Source: Burkholderiales bacterium
Lineage (GTDB): Bacteria; Pseudomonadota; Gammaproteobacteria; Burkholderiales; Ga0077523
Length of the DNA: 45,802 nucleotides
NCBI GenBank assembly: GCA_019747905.1
Contig: JAIEQG010000080.1
Coordinates: forward strand, 1-45,802
Reading direction: 5' to 3'
The notes beneath the pieces were generated by a model that did no database searches, was not told where the DNA came from, and saw only the letters and a program-made list of their open reading frames with translations. Below are positions 16,800 to 26,905 of the stretch, piece by piece. Position numbers and translations under genes: made by a program. How positions within the stretch are numbered: position 1 is the first letter of the stretch; the number at the start of each line of letters is the position of its first letter.

Positions 16800-17954
16800 A
16801 TGGGCCTTTCCCTTGCAAGACTGATCGTCGTGTGCCTCGCGTGGGGTGCGGTCGCGGTCAGTGCCGAGCAACCTTACTTTCCCCCACCCGGCGATGCCTG
16901 GGCCACCCGGCCACCCGCCAGCGTTGGCATCGATCCCGACAAGCTCGCCGCTGCCGTCAAGTTCGCCCAGTCCAACGAAGTGGCCTGGCCCCTCGACGTG
17001 CGCGCTCAGATCGAGAAGGACACTGCCCAGGAGCCCTATCCCGAAATCATCGGGCCGGTGAAGCCGCGCGGCGGACAGAACGGGATCATCCTGCGCCACG
17101 GCCACATCGTCGCGGAGTGGGGCGACACGAAACGCGTGGACGTGACCTTCAGTGTGGCGAAGAGCTATCTGTCGCTGATGGCTGGGCTCGCGTTCGACCG
17201 CGGTCTCATTCCGGACGTCCACGAGCCTGTCGGTGTCCGGGTGAAGGACGGCGGATTCGATTCACCCCACAACAAGCCGATCACCTGGCACATGCTGCTC
17301 ACCCACACCAGTGAATGGGAAGGCGTGTTGTGGGACAAGCCCGACGTCGCCGATCGCCGGCGTGGCTATTACCGCACGCTGCAGCCGCCGGGCACCTTCT
17401 GGGAGTACAACGACGTGCGCGTGAACCGGCTCGCGTTGTCGCTGCTGCGGGTGTGGCAGCGGCCGCTGCCGGAGGTGCTGAAGGAGGTCGTGATGGACCC
17501 GATCGGCGCTTCGTCGGACTGGTCTTGGCATGGCTACTTCAATTCCTACGTCGATCTCGGTGGCCGGCGCGTGCAGTCGGTGAGCGGGGGCACGCACTGG
17601 GGTGGGGGCATCTGGGCGAGCACGCGCGACCACGCGCGCTTCGGACATCTGTGGCTGCGCAAGGGCGAGTGGGCGGGCAAGCGCATCCTGTCGGAGAAGT
17701 GGATCGACATGGCGACGAAACCGGTCGACATCGCGCCGTTCTATGGCTACCTGTTCTGGCTGCCGGCGGCTTCGAGTCCGGTCTTCCGCGACGTGCCGCC
17801 GCGCAGCTATTTCGCGCTCGGCTCGGGCGGGAACATGATCTACGTCGATCCCGATCGCGATCTGGTCGCCGTCGTGCGCTGGCTCGATATCCCGAAGCTC
17901 GGTGAGTTCGTGAAGCTGGTGGCAGCCGCCGTCGACGGCGGTTCGAGCCGATGA
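16800..17954 (+). CDS. Exported serine hydrolase, class C beta-lactamase-like family
   Basis: A 384-residue protein with an N-terminal signal peptide of about 22 residues. The nucleophile motif SVAK is at 118-121 and the Tyr motif YND at 203-205. The third element is probably HWGGG, with the conserved LLTHTSEWEG in between. This is the beta-lactamase/esterase/D-peptidase fold, and most relatives are esterases or peptidases rather than resistance enzymes. It acts in the periplasm. The stop codon overlaps the start of the next gene (ATGA at 17951-17954), so the two are translated together. Confidence 0.85.
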   Translation: MGLSLARLIVVCLAWGAVAVSAEQPYFPPPGDAWATRPPASVGIDPDKLAAAVKFAQSNEVAWPLDVRAQIEKDTAQEPYPEIIGPVKPRGGQNGIILRHGHIVAEWGDTKRVDVTFSVAKSYLSLMAGLAFDRGLIPDVHEPVGVRVKDGGFDSPHNKPITWHMLLTHTSEWEGVLWDKPDVADRRRGYYRTLQPPGTFWEYNDVRVNRLALSLLRVWQRPLPEVLKEVVMDPIGASSDWSWHGYFNSYVDLGGRRVQSVSGGTHWGGGIWASTRDHARFGHLWLRKGEWAGKRILSEKWIDMATKPVDIAPFYGYLFWLPAASSPVFRDVPPRSYFALGSGGNMIYVDPDRDLVAVVRWLDIPKLGEFVKLVAAAVDGGSSR

Positions 17955-18709
17955 TTCGTGTGCTGCTGTTGCTTGCAATCGGCGCGCTGACGGCCGTTGC
18001 AGCGGCCGCGTCCCCGGATCGGACCTGGCCGGCTGAACTGCGGGCCGCCGAGCGCTGGGAACTCGCGTTCGATGTGGGCGGGGTTCTGCTCGAACCACTT
18101 GCGGCGGTGGGCGAGAGCATCGGTCAAGGGCAGGTCGTTGCCCGGCTCGACCCGGAGCCATTCGACGCGCGACTCGCCCGGGCGCAACAGGCGATGACTG
18201 CAGCGCAGGCGCGCTGGGTGCAGGTGACCGAAAGCATCGATCCGGAGCAACTGCGTGTGTACTCGCCTTCGATCACCACGTCGCTCGATCTGGGGCCGAT
18301 GCGCATCGCGGTACTCGAAGCCGAGATGGGCATCGGGACAGCCGCCACGGAACTCAGGTACGCGCGCTGGGCGCGGGCGGCCACTCAGCTGGTGAACCCG
18401 CGGCCCGGACGCGTGACCCGGTGGTTGGCGCTACCCGGCAGCGCGGTGGCGGCGAACCAGCCGATGGTGCAACTAGAGGACGACAGCACTGCGGAAGTGA
18501 TTGCCCGGATTCCTTCCTCGGTGGCTGCCGGGCTGCGTCGCGGGCGCCGCGCGGAGATCCTCGTGGCCGGGGGAATGGGGCACTACCAAGCCACCGTGCA
18601 GAGCGTGGCTGCGCGCGGTGCGCGCGATACCGAGATCGTATTGCGGATCATCGAAAAGGCGCGCCCCCCTCGCGGCGCCGTCTTAAGGTGCCGGCTGTTG
18701 CCGGGGTAA
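17951..18709 (+). CDS. HlyD-like periplasmic adaptor-related protein
   Basis: A 252-residue protein with a signal peptide of about 19 residues. A lipoyl/biotinyl-like half (ELAFDVGGVLLEPLAAVGE, then IGQGQVVARLDP) leads into a short helical hairpin, the matching second lipoyl half (GRVTRWLALPGSAVAANQPM) and a beta-barrel part. This is the layout of RND/HlyD membrane-fusion adaptors, but shorter than usual, and no inner-membrane pump is next to it. It may serve a pump encoded elsewhere or have another envelope role. It is coupled to the serine hydrolase by a 4-base overlap. Confidence 0.75.
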   Translation: MIRVLLLLAIGALTAVAAAASPDRTWPAELRAAERWELAFDVGGVLLEPLAAVGESIGQGQVVARLDPEPFDARLARAQQAMTAAQARWVQVTESIDPEQLRVYSPSITTSLDLGPMRIAVLEAEMGIGTAATELRYARWARAATQLVNPRPGRVTRWLALPGSAVAANQPMVQLEDDSTAEVIARIPSSVAAGLRRGRRAEILVAGGMGHYQATVQSVAARGARDTEIVLRIIEKARPPRGAVLRCRLLPG

Positions 18710-18718
18710 CCTGCGTCG

Positions 18719-18737
18719 CCCGCTTCGCGGGTTTCCC
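18719..18737 (+). terminator. Short hairpin after the adaptor gene
   Basis: CCCGC-TTC-GCGGG followed by TTTCCCTTT, ten bases past the stop codon. The stem is short, so termination is likely but not certain. Confidence 0.5.
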
Positions 18738-18787
18738 TTTGGATAGCAGAGAGTTACCGCGCGATCCGACCATCGGTCCAAGGGCTT

Positions 18788-18817
18788 TTGACACCCGCCG
18801 GAGCCAGGCCATATACT
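18788..18817 (+). promoter_or_regulatory. Sigma-70 promoter of the rubrerythrin operon
   Basis: TTGACA at 18788-18793 and TATACT at 18812-18817 with an 18-base spacer, close to consensus. The start site is expected near 18824, giving a leader of about 90 bases before the rubrerythrin start. Confidence 0.75.
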
Positions 18818-18828
18818 TCGTTTACGGT

Positions 18829-18843
18829 TTAGATTTAGTCTAA
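18829..18843 (+). promoter_or_regulatory. Inverted-repeat operator candidate TTAGA-N5-TCTAA
   Basis: TTAGATTTAGTCTAA is an AT-rich inverted repeat placed just after the expected transcription start, where a bound protein would block RNA polymerase. The regulator is not identifiable from the window; peroxide- or iron-responsive repressors are plausible given the genes controlled. Confidence 0.5.
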
Positions 18844-18913
18844 TTTCTGACCGCGCTGCAGTGCCGGGCTTTGCACCCGGATCCTGTTCATCGCATGACC
18901 TCTGGAGGCTCCT

Positions 18914-19333
18914 ATGCAACTCAAAGGCTCGAAGACCGAGAAGAACCTGAAGGACGCGTTTGCCGGCGAATCCCAGGCGAACCGTCGCTACCTGTACTTC
19001 GCAAACAAGGCCGACGTGGAAGGCCAGAACGACGTCGCTGCCGTTTTCCGCTCCACTGCCGAAGGTGAAACCGGCCATGCGCACGGCCACCTCGAGTACC
19101 TGGAGCAGGTGGGCGACCCCGCGACCGGGCTGCCGATCGGCGGCACGCGCGACAACCTGAAGGCGTCGATCGCCGGCGAAACGCACGAGTACACCGACAT
19201 GTACCCGGGCATGGCGAAGTCCGCCCGCGAAGAGGGCTTCGACGAAATCGCCGACTGGTTCGAGACGCTGGCCAAGGCGGAGCGTTCGCACGCGAACCGC
19301 TTCCAGAAGGCCCTGGACGCCCTGGCTGACTGA
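18914..19333 (+). CDS. Rubrerythrin family protein without rubredoxin domain
   Basis: A 139-residue ferritin-like diiron protein. Ligand candidates are E19 (AGESQANR), E52 and H55 (EGETGH), E89 (GETHEY), and E123 with H126 (ERSH). Both ExxH motifs are intact. Classical rubrerythrins carry a C-terminal rubredoxin-like domain with four cysteines; it is absent here and there are no cysteines at all, so electrons must come from a partner, perhaps the Fe-S protein encoded next. The expected role is peroxide reduction in the cytoplasm. GGAGG precedes the start. It is first of a three-gene set with its own strong promoter. Confidence 0.9.
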   Translation: MQLKGSKTEKNLKDAFAGESQANRRYLYFANKADVEGQNDVAAVFRSTAEGETGHAHGHLEYLEQVGDPATGLPIGGTRDNLKASIAGETHEYTDMYPGMAKSAREEGFDEIADWFETLAKAERSHANRFQKALDALAD

Positions 19334-19407
19334 TGAAGTCGTAAGGCGCGGGGCGGGTTCTCCGCTCCGCGCCGGTTTTACGTTCCCGATTTCCCAGATT
19401 CCCGAAC

Positions 19408-20730
19408 ATGCGCGAAGGCAGCCTCGAAGCCCCCACTCGCCACCCGATCGACTGGCAGAACCCGGAGTACTACGACGAGCAGAAGCTCAACGAAGAACTC
19501 GAACGGGTCTACGACATCTGTCACGGCTGTCGCCGGTGCGTCAGCCTGTGCAACTCCTTTCCGACACTGTTCGATCTCGTCGACAACAACGAGACCCTGG
19601 AAGTGGAGGGCGTCAAGAAGGAGGACTACGTCAAGGTGGTCGACCAGTGCTATCTGTGCGACCTCTGCTACATGACGAAATGCCCGTACGTGCCGCCGCA
19701 CGAATGGAACGTGGATTTCCCGCACCTCATGCTGCGGGCCAAGGCGGTGAAGTACAAGCAGGGCAAGACGAATTTCCGCGACAAGCTGCTGTCGTCCACC
19801 GACCTCGTCGGCAAGCTCGCGTCGATTCCCGTGGTGGTGCAGGTGGTCAACACGGTCAACAAGACTCCTGCCACCCGCAAGATGATGGACAGCGTGCTCG
19901 GCATCGCCGCGGAGCGCCAGCTGCCCGAGTACGACAGTGCGAAGTTCCGCAGTACCGCCGCGCCGGATGCTTCCTTCCCCGTCAAGGACGGCAAGAACAC
20001 CCCGGGCAAGGTCGCGATCTTCTCCACCTGCTACGTGAACTACAACGAGCCGGGCATCGGGCACGACCTCATCCGCATCCTGAAGCACAACGAGATCCCG
20101 CACGTGGTGGTCGAGAAGGAGAACTGCTGCGGCATGCCCAAGCTCGAGCTGGGCGATCTCGACGCCGTGAAGAAGTTGAAGGAAGGCAACATCCCGATGC
20201 TCGCGAAGTACGCGCGCGAGGGCTACGCCATCGTGACCGCCGTGCCTTCCTGTACGCTGATGTTCAAGCAGGAACTGCCGCTCATGTTTCCGGATGACGC
20301 GGACGTCAAGGCGGTGCAGGACGCGATGTTCGATCCGTTCGAGTACCTGGTCCTGCGATACAAGGACGGGATGCTGAAAACCGACTTCAAGCAACCGCTC
20401 GGCAAGGTGTCGTATCACATCCCCTGTCACCTGCGGGTTCAGAACATGGGGCAGAAGACACGCGAGATGCTCGAACTCGTGCCGGACACCAAGGTCAACG
20501 TGGTGGAGCGGTGCTCGGGTCATGACGGCACCTGGGGTGTGAAGTCCGAGTACTTCAAGGACTCGATGAAGATCGGCCGGCCGGTCTTCAAGGCCATGGG
20601 CAACAACGAACCCGCCTACGTGAGTTCGGACTGCGCCATCGCCGGCCGTCACATCCTGCAGGGCATGGGTAATCCCGACACGGCCAAGGAGCATCCGCTC
20701 TCCCTGATCCGGATCGCGTACGGCCTGTAG
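19408..20730 (+). CDS. (Fe-S)-binding protein, heterodisulfide reductase / GlpC-like
   Basis: A 440-residue protein with two N-terminal cysteine clusters, C38-x2-C41-x2-C44-x3-C48 and C81-x2-C84-x2-C87-x4-C92. Two CCG-type domains follow; one reads NCCGMPK and the other IPCHLRVQNMG. This resembles GlpC and HdrB/D electron-transfer subunits. The second cluster has one residue more than the usual spacing. There is no signal peptide. Together with rubrerythrin and DUF3501 it forms a set seen in many proteobacteria, and a natural guess is that it passes electrons to the diiron protein. Confidence 0.85.
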   Translation: MREGSLEAPTRHPIDWQNPEYYDEQKLNEELERVYDICHGCRRCVSLCNSFPTLFDLVDNNETLEVEGVKKEDYVKVVDQCYLCDLCYMTKCPYVPPHEWNVDFPHLMLRAKAVKYKQGKTNFRDKLLSSTDLVGKLASIPVVVQVVNTVNKTPATRKMMDSVLGIAAERQLPEYDSAKFRSTAAPDASFPVKDGKNTPGKVAIFSTCYVNYNEPGIGHDLIRILKHNEIPHVVVEKENCCGMPKLELGDLDAVKKLKEGNIPMLAKYAREGYAIVTAVPSCTLMFKQELPLMFPDDADVKAVQDAMFDPFEYLVLRYKDGMLKTDFKQPLGKVSYHIPCHLRVQNMGQKTREMLELVPDTKVNVVERCSGHDGTWGVKSEYFKDSMKIGRPVFKAMGNNEPAYVSSDCAIAGRHILQGMGNPDTAKEHPLSLIRIAYGL

Positions 20731-20754
20731 GGCCCCAGAACCAAGGAACCGAAG

Positions 20755-21372
20755 ATGCAAGCTGCCATTGCCGAAAGGACTGCCATGCCGGCCATCACCC
20801 GCGAAAGCCTGATGACCCTCGAAGCCTACGCGCGCAACCGCAAGGAATTCCGCGCGAAGGTGCTTGCCCACAAGCGGCACCGCAAGGTGCACCTGGGTGA
20901 CCACATCACGCTCATCTTCGAAGACGAGCTGACCCTGCGTTACCAGATCCAGGAGATGCTGCGCATCGAGAAGATCTTCGAAGAGGCGGGCATCCAGGAC
21001 GAACTCGACGCGTACAATCCTCTCGTGCCCGATGGCGGCAACTGGAAGGCGACGATGCTGATCGAGTATCCGGACGTGGAGCAGCGCGTGGTGGCGCTGG
21101 CCCGGTTGAAGGGCGTCGAGGACAAGGTATACGTGCAGGTGGCGGGCCAGCCCAGGGTGTTCGCGATCGCCGACGAGGACCTCGAGCGCGAGAACGAGCA
21201 GAAGACTTCGGCGGTGCATTTCCTGCGGTTCGACCTGACGCCCGCGATGAAGCAGGCGCTGGCAGGCGGCGCTGCAGTGACGATCGGGGTGGATCATCCG
21301 AACTACGTTGCGGCGCTGGACCCGGTGGATGCCGAGACACGCCAGTCGCTCCTCGGCGACCTCAAGCCCTAG
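20755..21372 (+). CDS. DUF3501 family protein
   Basis: A 205-residue cytosolic protein of unknown function. The pattern RKVHLGDHITLIFEDELTLRYQIQEMLRIEKIF, cited here only by its ends RKVHLGDH and RIEKIF, and the later HFLRFDLT are typical of DUF3501. It starts 24 bases after the Fe-S protein. A second ATG at codon 11 is possible. Its constant company with rubrerythrin and the Fe-S protein suggests a shared role in peroxide defence. Confidence 0.85.
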   Translation: MQAAIAERTAMPAITRESLMTLEAYARNRKEFRAKVLAHKRHRKVHLGDHITLIFEDELTLRYQIQEMLRIEKIFEEAGIQDELDAYNPLVPDGGNWKATMLIEYPDVEQRVVALARLKGVEDKVYVQVAGQPRVFAIADEDLERENEQKTSAVHFLRFDLTPAMKQALAGGAAVTIGVDHPNYVAALDPVDAETRQSLLGDLKP

Positions 21373-21379
21373 GATGAAA

Positions 21380-21446
21380 CTGCCCCCCACGCTTTCTTCG
21401 TTCGCTGCCCCCCGAGGGCGCGTCAGTGGCTTGGGGCGGCCCGGCG
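21380..21446. repeat. Dispersed repeat-like sequence with GCCCCCCGAGGG core
   Basis: The segment from CTGCCCCCCACGCTTTC to CTTGGGGCGGCCC resembles an intergenic repeat that I know from Burkholderiales genomes. Only one copy lies in the window, so its repeat nature rests on recognition. It fills the 164-base gap between the DUF3501 and CNP1-like genes; nothing else was seen there. Confidence 0.45.
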
Positions 21447-21536
21447 CCACCCATGGCACGGGTTTGATGCGAGAGGGCCCGTGCGCCTCGGCTCCACCGG
21501 CCACTGGCTCATCGCGATAACGACCATCCCAATGCA

Positions 21537-22130
21537 ATGAGACACGGACCGCTTGTTGCCGCGTTACCCCTCGTGCTCGTTGCGGCGTGCGCCGGAGTGA
21601 CGCCCCAGCCGGCCGAGCCCGCTCGCGGTCGCGGCAACGCCGACATTCCGGACACGGCGTTACCGAGCACGCGCGCGTCGATTTTCCAGCCGCGCGAGCG
21701 CCTGCCCGAAGCCAGTCTCGACTTCCCCCCCGCGCCCTTGCCCGAAGACCTGCGCAAGATCACGCTGCGCAATCTCTCCGACAACACGGTCGAACTCGAT
21801 CGCAAGGCGCTGGTGGTCACGCCCGATGCGATCGTGCGGTACACGCTGGTGGTCACGTCTGCCCAGGGTGCTCGCAACGTGTCCTACGAAGGCATCCGGT
21901 GCGATCCGGCGGAGTGGAAGTACTTCGCCCTGGGGCGTTCCGACGGCACGTGGGCCGCGCCGAGCCAGGCCGAGTGGCAGGCAGTGGAGGAGCGGGGTTA
22001 CAACGCCATCCGCTACACGCTCGCCAAGGACTATTTCTGCGGCCTGGGCGGTGAACCGCTGAAGGATGCCGATGCGATCTTCGCGCGCATGCGGCAGCAG
22101 CGGGCCTTGCGCGACCGCAGAACCGACTAG
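21537..22130 (+). CDS. CNP1-like family lipoprotein
   Basis: A 197-residue protein with a lipoprotein signal; the lipobox LVAAC puts the modified cysteine at residue 18. The mature part contains IVRYTLVVTS, GARNVSYEGIRC and DGTWAAPSQ, the pattern of the CNP1-like family first named from Neisseria. Function is unknown; it should sit at the inner face of the outer membrane. It is convergent with proB, and in many betaproteobacteria this gene lies beside proB and obgE, so its position is normal. Confidence 0.82.
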   Translation: MRHGPLVAALPLVLVAACAGVTPQPAEPARGRGNADIPDTALPSTRASIFQPRERLPEASLDFPPAPLPEDLRKITLRNLSDNTVELDRKALVVTPDAIVRYTLVVTSAQGARNVSYEGIRCDPAEWKYFALGRSDGTWAAPSQAEWQAVEERGYNAIRYTLAKDYFCGLGGEPLKDADAIFARMRQQRALRDRRTD

Positions 22131-22133
22131 GTT

Positions 22134-22308
22134 CCACCACAATCTCGTTCTGCCAGAGCAGAACCAAATTGTGGTTTCGGCCGGCGCTGGCGCGCCTTAA
22201 CGTCGGCGAGCCGACGTTAGCCTCCACCGCAATCTCGTTCTGCTAGAGCAGAACGAGATTGTGGTTCCCACTAACCTGAAGGTTAGTGTCCACCGCAATG
22301 TGGTCCTG

Positions 22309-22336
<28 letters not shown>
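22134..22336. repeat. Compound palindrome cluster overlapping the proB stop codon
   Basis: Three long palindromes at 22134-22175, 22224-22265 and 22290-22336 alternate with two short perfect hairpins: TAACGTCGG-CGAG-CCGACGTTA (22198-22219) and CACTAACCT-GA-AGGTTAGTG (22269-22288). The six arms of the long palindromes all fit CAATNTSGTYYTGC, each beginning CAAT and ending TGC. The third palindrome includes the last codons and stop of proB. It lies between convergent genes, so a two-way terminator role is possible, but no long T-runs are present. Confidence 0.85.
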
Positions 22337-24484
<2,148 letters not shown>

Positions 24485-24528
24485 TCAGTGCGATGCACGC
24501 GGTTGCGATGGACCGGCGGCCGGAAACT

Positions 24529-24559
24529 AAAAAGCCCTACCGCGAACGATAGGGCTTTT
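24529..24559 (-). terminator. Rho-independent terminator between rpmA and obgE
   Basis: On the minus strand AAAAGCCCTA and TAGGGCTTTTT form a stem around CGTTCGCGG, ending in a run of five T. It lies 25 bases past the rpmA stop and probably lowers readthrough from the ribosomal protein genes into obgE. Confidence 0.85.
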
Positions 24560-24583
24560 CCGGTGGTGCCGGTGCGGCGCGCG

Positions 24584-24847
24584 TCAGGCAGCGGCGGGGA
24601 TGATGTTGACCGTCTTGCGCTTGGTCGGGCCCTTGACGCCGAATTGCACGTGACCGTCGACCTTGGCGAACAGCGTGTGGTCCTTGCCGATGCCGACGTT
24701 GTCGCCCGCGTGCACTTGAGTGCCGCGTTGCCGGACCAGGATGCTGCCGGCCGAGACGAGTTGCCCGCCGTAGCGCTTCACCCCGAGGCGTTTCGACTCG
24801 GAATCGCGGCCGTTGCGTGAGCTGCCGCCTGCTTTCTTGTGTGCCAT
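24584..24847 (-). CDS. rpmA: Large ribosomal subunit protein bL27
   Basis: An 87-residue ribosomal protein. The N-terminus [19 protein letters not shown] and the following LGVKRYGGQ are diagnostic. It reaches toward the peptidyl transferase centre. AGGAGAAG precedes the start. It lies 12 bases after rplU. Confidence 0.97.
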   Translation of the reverse strand: MAHKKAGGSSRNGRDSESKRLGVKRYGGQLVSAGSILVRQRGTQVHAGDNVGIGKDHTLFAKVDGHVQFGVKGPTKRKTVNIIPAAA

Positions 24848-24859
24848 GGATGCTTCTCC

Positions 24860-25174
24860 TTAACCGGCCGAGATGCCCGAGATCTGGATCTCGGTGTAGT
24901 TCTGGCGATGGCCTGCGTGCTTCTGGTAGTGCTTGCGACGGCGATGCTTGAAGATCCGGACCTTGTCGCCGCGCCCGTGGGCGACCACGGTGGCCTTGAC
25001 GGCAGCGCCGGCGAGGAGAGGCTTGCCCAGGGTGACCTTGTCGCCGTCGGCGACCATCAGCACCTGATCGAGCACCACTTCCGAGCCGACTTCGGCATCG
25101 AGGGTCTCGACCCTAACCTTCTCCCCGGCGCTGACCCGGTACTGCTTGCCGCCGGTTTTGATGACCGCGTACAT
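24860..25174 (-). CDS. rplU: Large ribosomal subunit protein bL21
   Basis: A 104-residue ribosomal protein that binds 23S r[17 protein letters not shown] at the N-terminus and the basic [16 protein letters not shown] near the C-terminus are diagnostic. It is first of the rplU-rpmA unit and divergent from ispB across 168 bases. Confidence 0.97.
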   Translation of the reverse strand: MYAVIKTGGKQYRVSAGEKVRVETLDAEVGSEVVLDQVLMVADGDKVTLGKPLLAGAAVKATVVAHGRGDKVRIFKHRRRKHYQKHAGHRQNYTEIQISGISAG

Positions 25175-25342
25175 GGAATGACTCCGGTAAATGCGTGCCC
25201 GGACTGCTGGAGGGCGCGACTTCGCGAAAAGCCGGGGATAGTACGAAAACCGGGGACCTTAGTCAAACTGGGAAACCTCCCGCCGGGATGGGCCCCGCCG
25301 CTCTCCGGGCCGCCTTGACAGTGGTTTTGGCCGGTTCCTACC

Positions 25343-26341
25343 ATGGTCGTCTTTCTGACCCGGGCCTCTTCCTTGTCCCTAGACGATCTCCGCCGGTTCG
25401 TGGCGGACGACATGCAGGCCGTGGACGCCGTCATCCGCCGCCGCCTCCATTCGGAGGTGGTGCTGGTCCGGCAGGTGAGCGAGTACATCATCGGCAGCGG
25501 TGGCAAGCGCCTGCGCCCCGTGCTGGTGATTCTAGGCGCGGGTGCCTGCGGGCTGCGCGGGGCCCACGTGCACGAACTCGCCGCCGTGGTGGAGTTCATC
25601 CATACCGCCACCTTGCTGCACGACGACGTGGTCGACGGCTCGGAGATGCGCCGGGGCCGCGCGACGGCCAATGCCTCTTTCGGCAACCCGGCCTCGGTGC
25701 TCGTGGGCGACTTCCTGTACTCGCGAGCGTTCCAGATGATGGTCGAGGTTCGCAACATGCGCGTGATGGAGGTGCTGTCCGAAGCGACCAATGTGATCGC
25801 CGAGGGCGAAGTGCTGCAGCTGATGAACGTGCACGATGCGGACATCACGGAAGAGGCCTACCTTCACGTCATCCGCTACAAGACCGCGAAGCTGTTCGAG
25901 GCAGCGGGGCGGCTCGGCCCCGTGCTGGCCGGGGTGGGCGCCGAGATCGAGAATGCGATGGCGAGCTACGGCATGCACCTCGGAACCGCCTTCCAGTTGA
26001 TCGACGATGTCCTCGACTACTCCGGCGATCGGGCTGCGACCGGCAAGAACCTGGGCGACGACCTCGCCGAGGGCAAACCCACGCTACCACTGATCCACGC
26101 CATGCGGGCCGGCACGCCGGACCAGGCGGCGGTGGTGCGGCACGCGATCGAGCAAGGCGGGATCGCCGATTTCGACCCGGTCGTGCGTGCCGTCGAGGCG
26201 ACCCACGCACTTGATTACGCACGGTCGGTGGCCGAACGCGAAGCGCAGCTTGCGCGTGCGGCGCTGAACGCGTTGCCGCATTCGCAGTACCGGGAGAGTC
26301 TGCTAGACTTGGCGGCTTTCTCGGTGAGCCGGGACTTCTAG
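25343..26341 (+). CDS. ispB: Polyprenyl diphosphate synthase (octaprenyl type)
   Basis: A 332-residue trans-isoprenyl diphosphate synthase making the quinone side chain. The first aspartate-rich motif is DDVVD (94-98), within LLHDDVVDGSEMRRG, and the second is DDVLDY, within FQLIDDVLDYSGD. Both are complete. The start is likely ATG 25343; the in-frame ATG at codon 24 (MQAVD) would remove conserved N-terminal residues. The gene stands alone before tRNA-Pro. Confidence 0.92.
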   Translation: MVVFLTRASSLSLDDLRRFVADDMQAVDAVIRRRLHSEVVLVRQVSEYIIGSGGKRLRPVLVILGAGACGLRGAHVHELAAVVEFIHTATLLHDDVVDGSEMRRGRATANASFGNPASVLVGDFLYSRAFQMMVEVRNMRVMEVLSEATNVIAEGEVLQLMNVHDADITEEAYLHVIRYKTAKLFEAAGRLGPVLAGVGAEIENAMASYGMHLGTAFQLIDDVLDYSGDRAATGKNLGDDLAEGKPTLPLIHAMRAGTPDQAAVVRHAIEQGGIADFDPVVRAVEATHALDYARSVAEREAQLARAALNALPHSQYRESLLDLAAFSVSRDF

Positions 26342-26398
26342 CGGATCGCTGCTGGTAGGATCGGGTCGCACGATGGCAGCACGTCGCCATCGACGCTT

Positions 26399-26475
<77 letters not shown>

Positions 26476-26635
26476 ATTCGTTGGTCTTCCCGCCGATCAC
26501 GGTCGTGCGGGACACAATCCGGAGTCGTGGGCGCGCGCGATTGGCGCCCGCCGACGCGCTGTGGTACAAGGCCGACCAATCGGAGTTGCGGGTCGCCTCG
26601 GCTCGCGACTCCTCACTTGGGAGCACCACCCGACT

Positions 26636-26887
26636 TTGGCCAAGCTTCTGCTCCTCGTGGCGGTCGTAGCGATCGTCTACGTCCTGCTCAAGAACTACAA
26701 GCGCGCGATCGCCCGCCAGGACGAGGCGGCGCGTCCCGAAAAGGCTGCTCAGCCGGGCAGCGAGGACATGGTGCAGTGTGCGCAATGCGGCGTGCATCTG
26801 CCCAAGAGCGAGAGCTTCCTGTCGCAGGGTTCCCACTACTGCAGTGACGAGCACCGCAAGCTCGGCGTCTCGCGGCGCGACAAGTAG
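26636..26887 (+). CDS. PP0621-like small membrane protein with zinc-ribbon-like tail
   Basis: An 83-residue protein if translation begins at TTG 26636; the frame is open from ATG 26561, but the added residues look unconserved and overlap the region after the tRNA. TTG is preceded by GGGAG at about 12 bases. One N-terminal membrane helix (LLLLVAVVAIVYVLL) is followed by a C-terminal part with CAQCGVHLP and HYCSDEH, a likely metal-binding set of three cysteines and histidines. It matches the PP0621 family found beside pilS. Function is unknown. Confidence 0.75.
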   Translation: MAKLLLLVAVVAIVYVLLKNYKRAIARQDEAARPEKAAQPGSEDMVQCAQCGVHLPKSESFLSQGSHYCSDEHRKLGVSRRDK

Positions 26888-26905
26888 AGCGGTGCGCCGG
26901 CGCGC

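Noticed and set aside
19378..21537. 719-codon minus-strand frame opposite the Fe-S protein and DUF3501 genes
   Set aside because: Antisense shadow; it crosses two genes with clear motifs on the plus strand.
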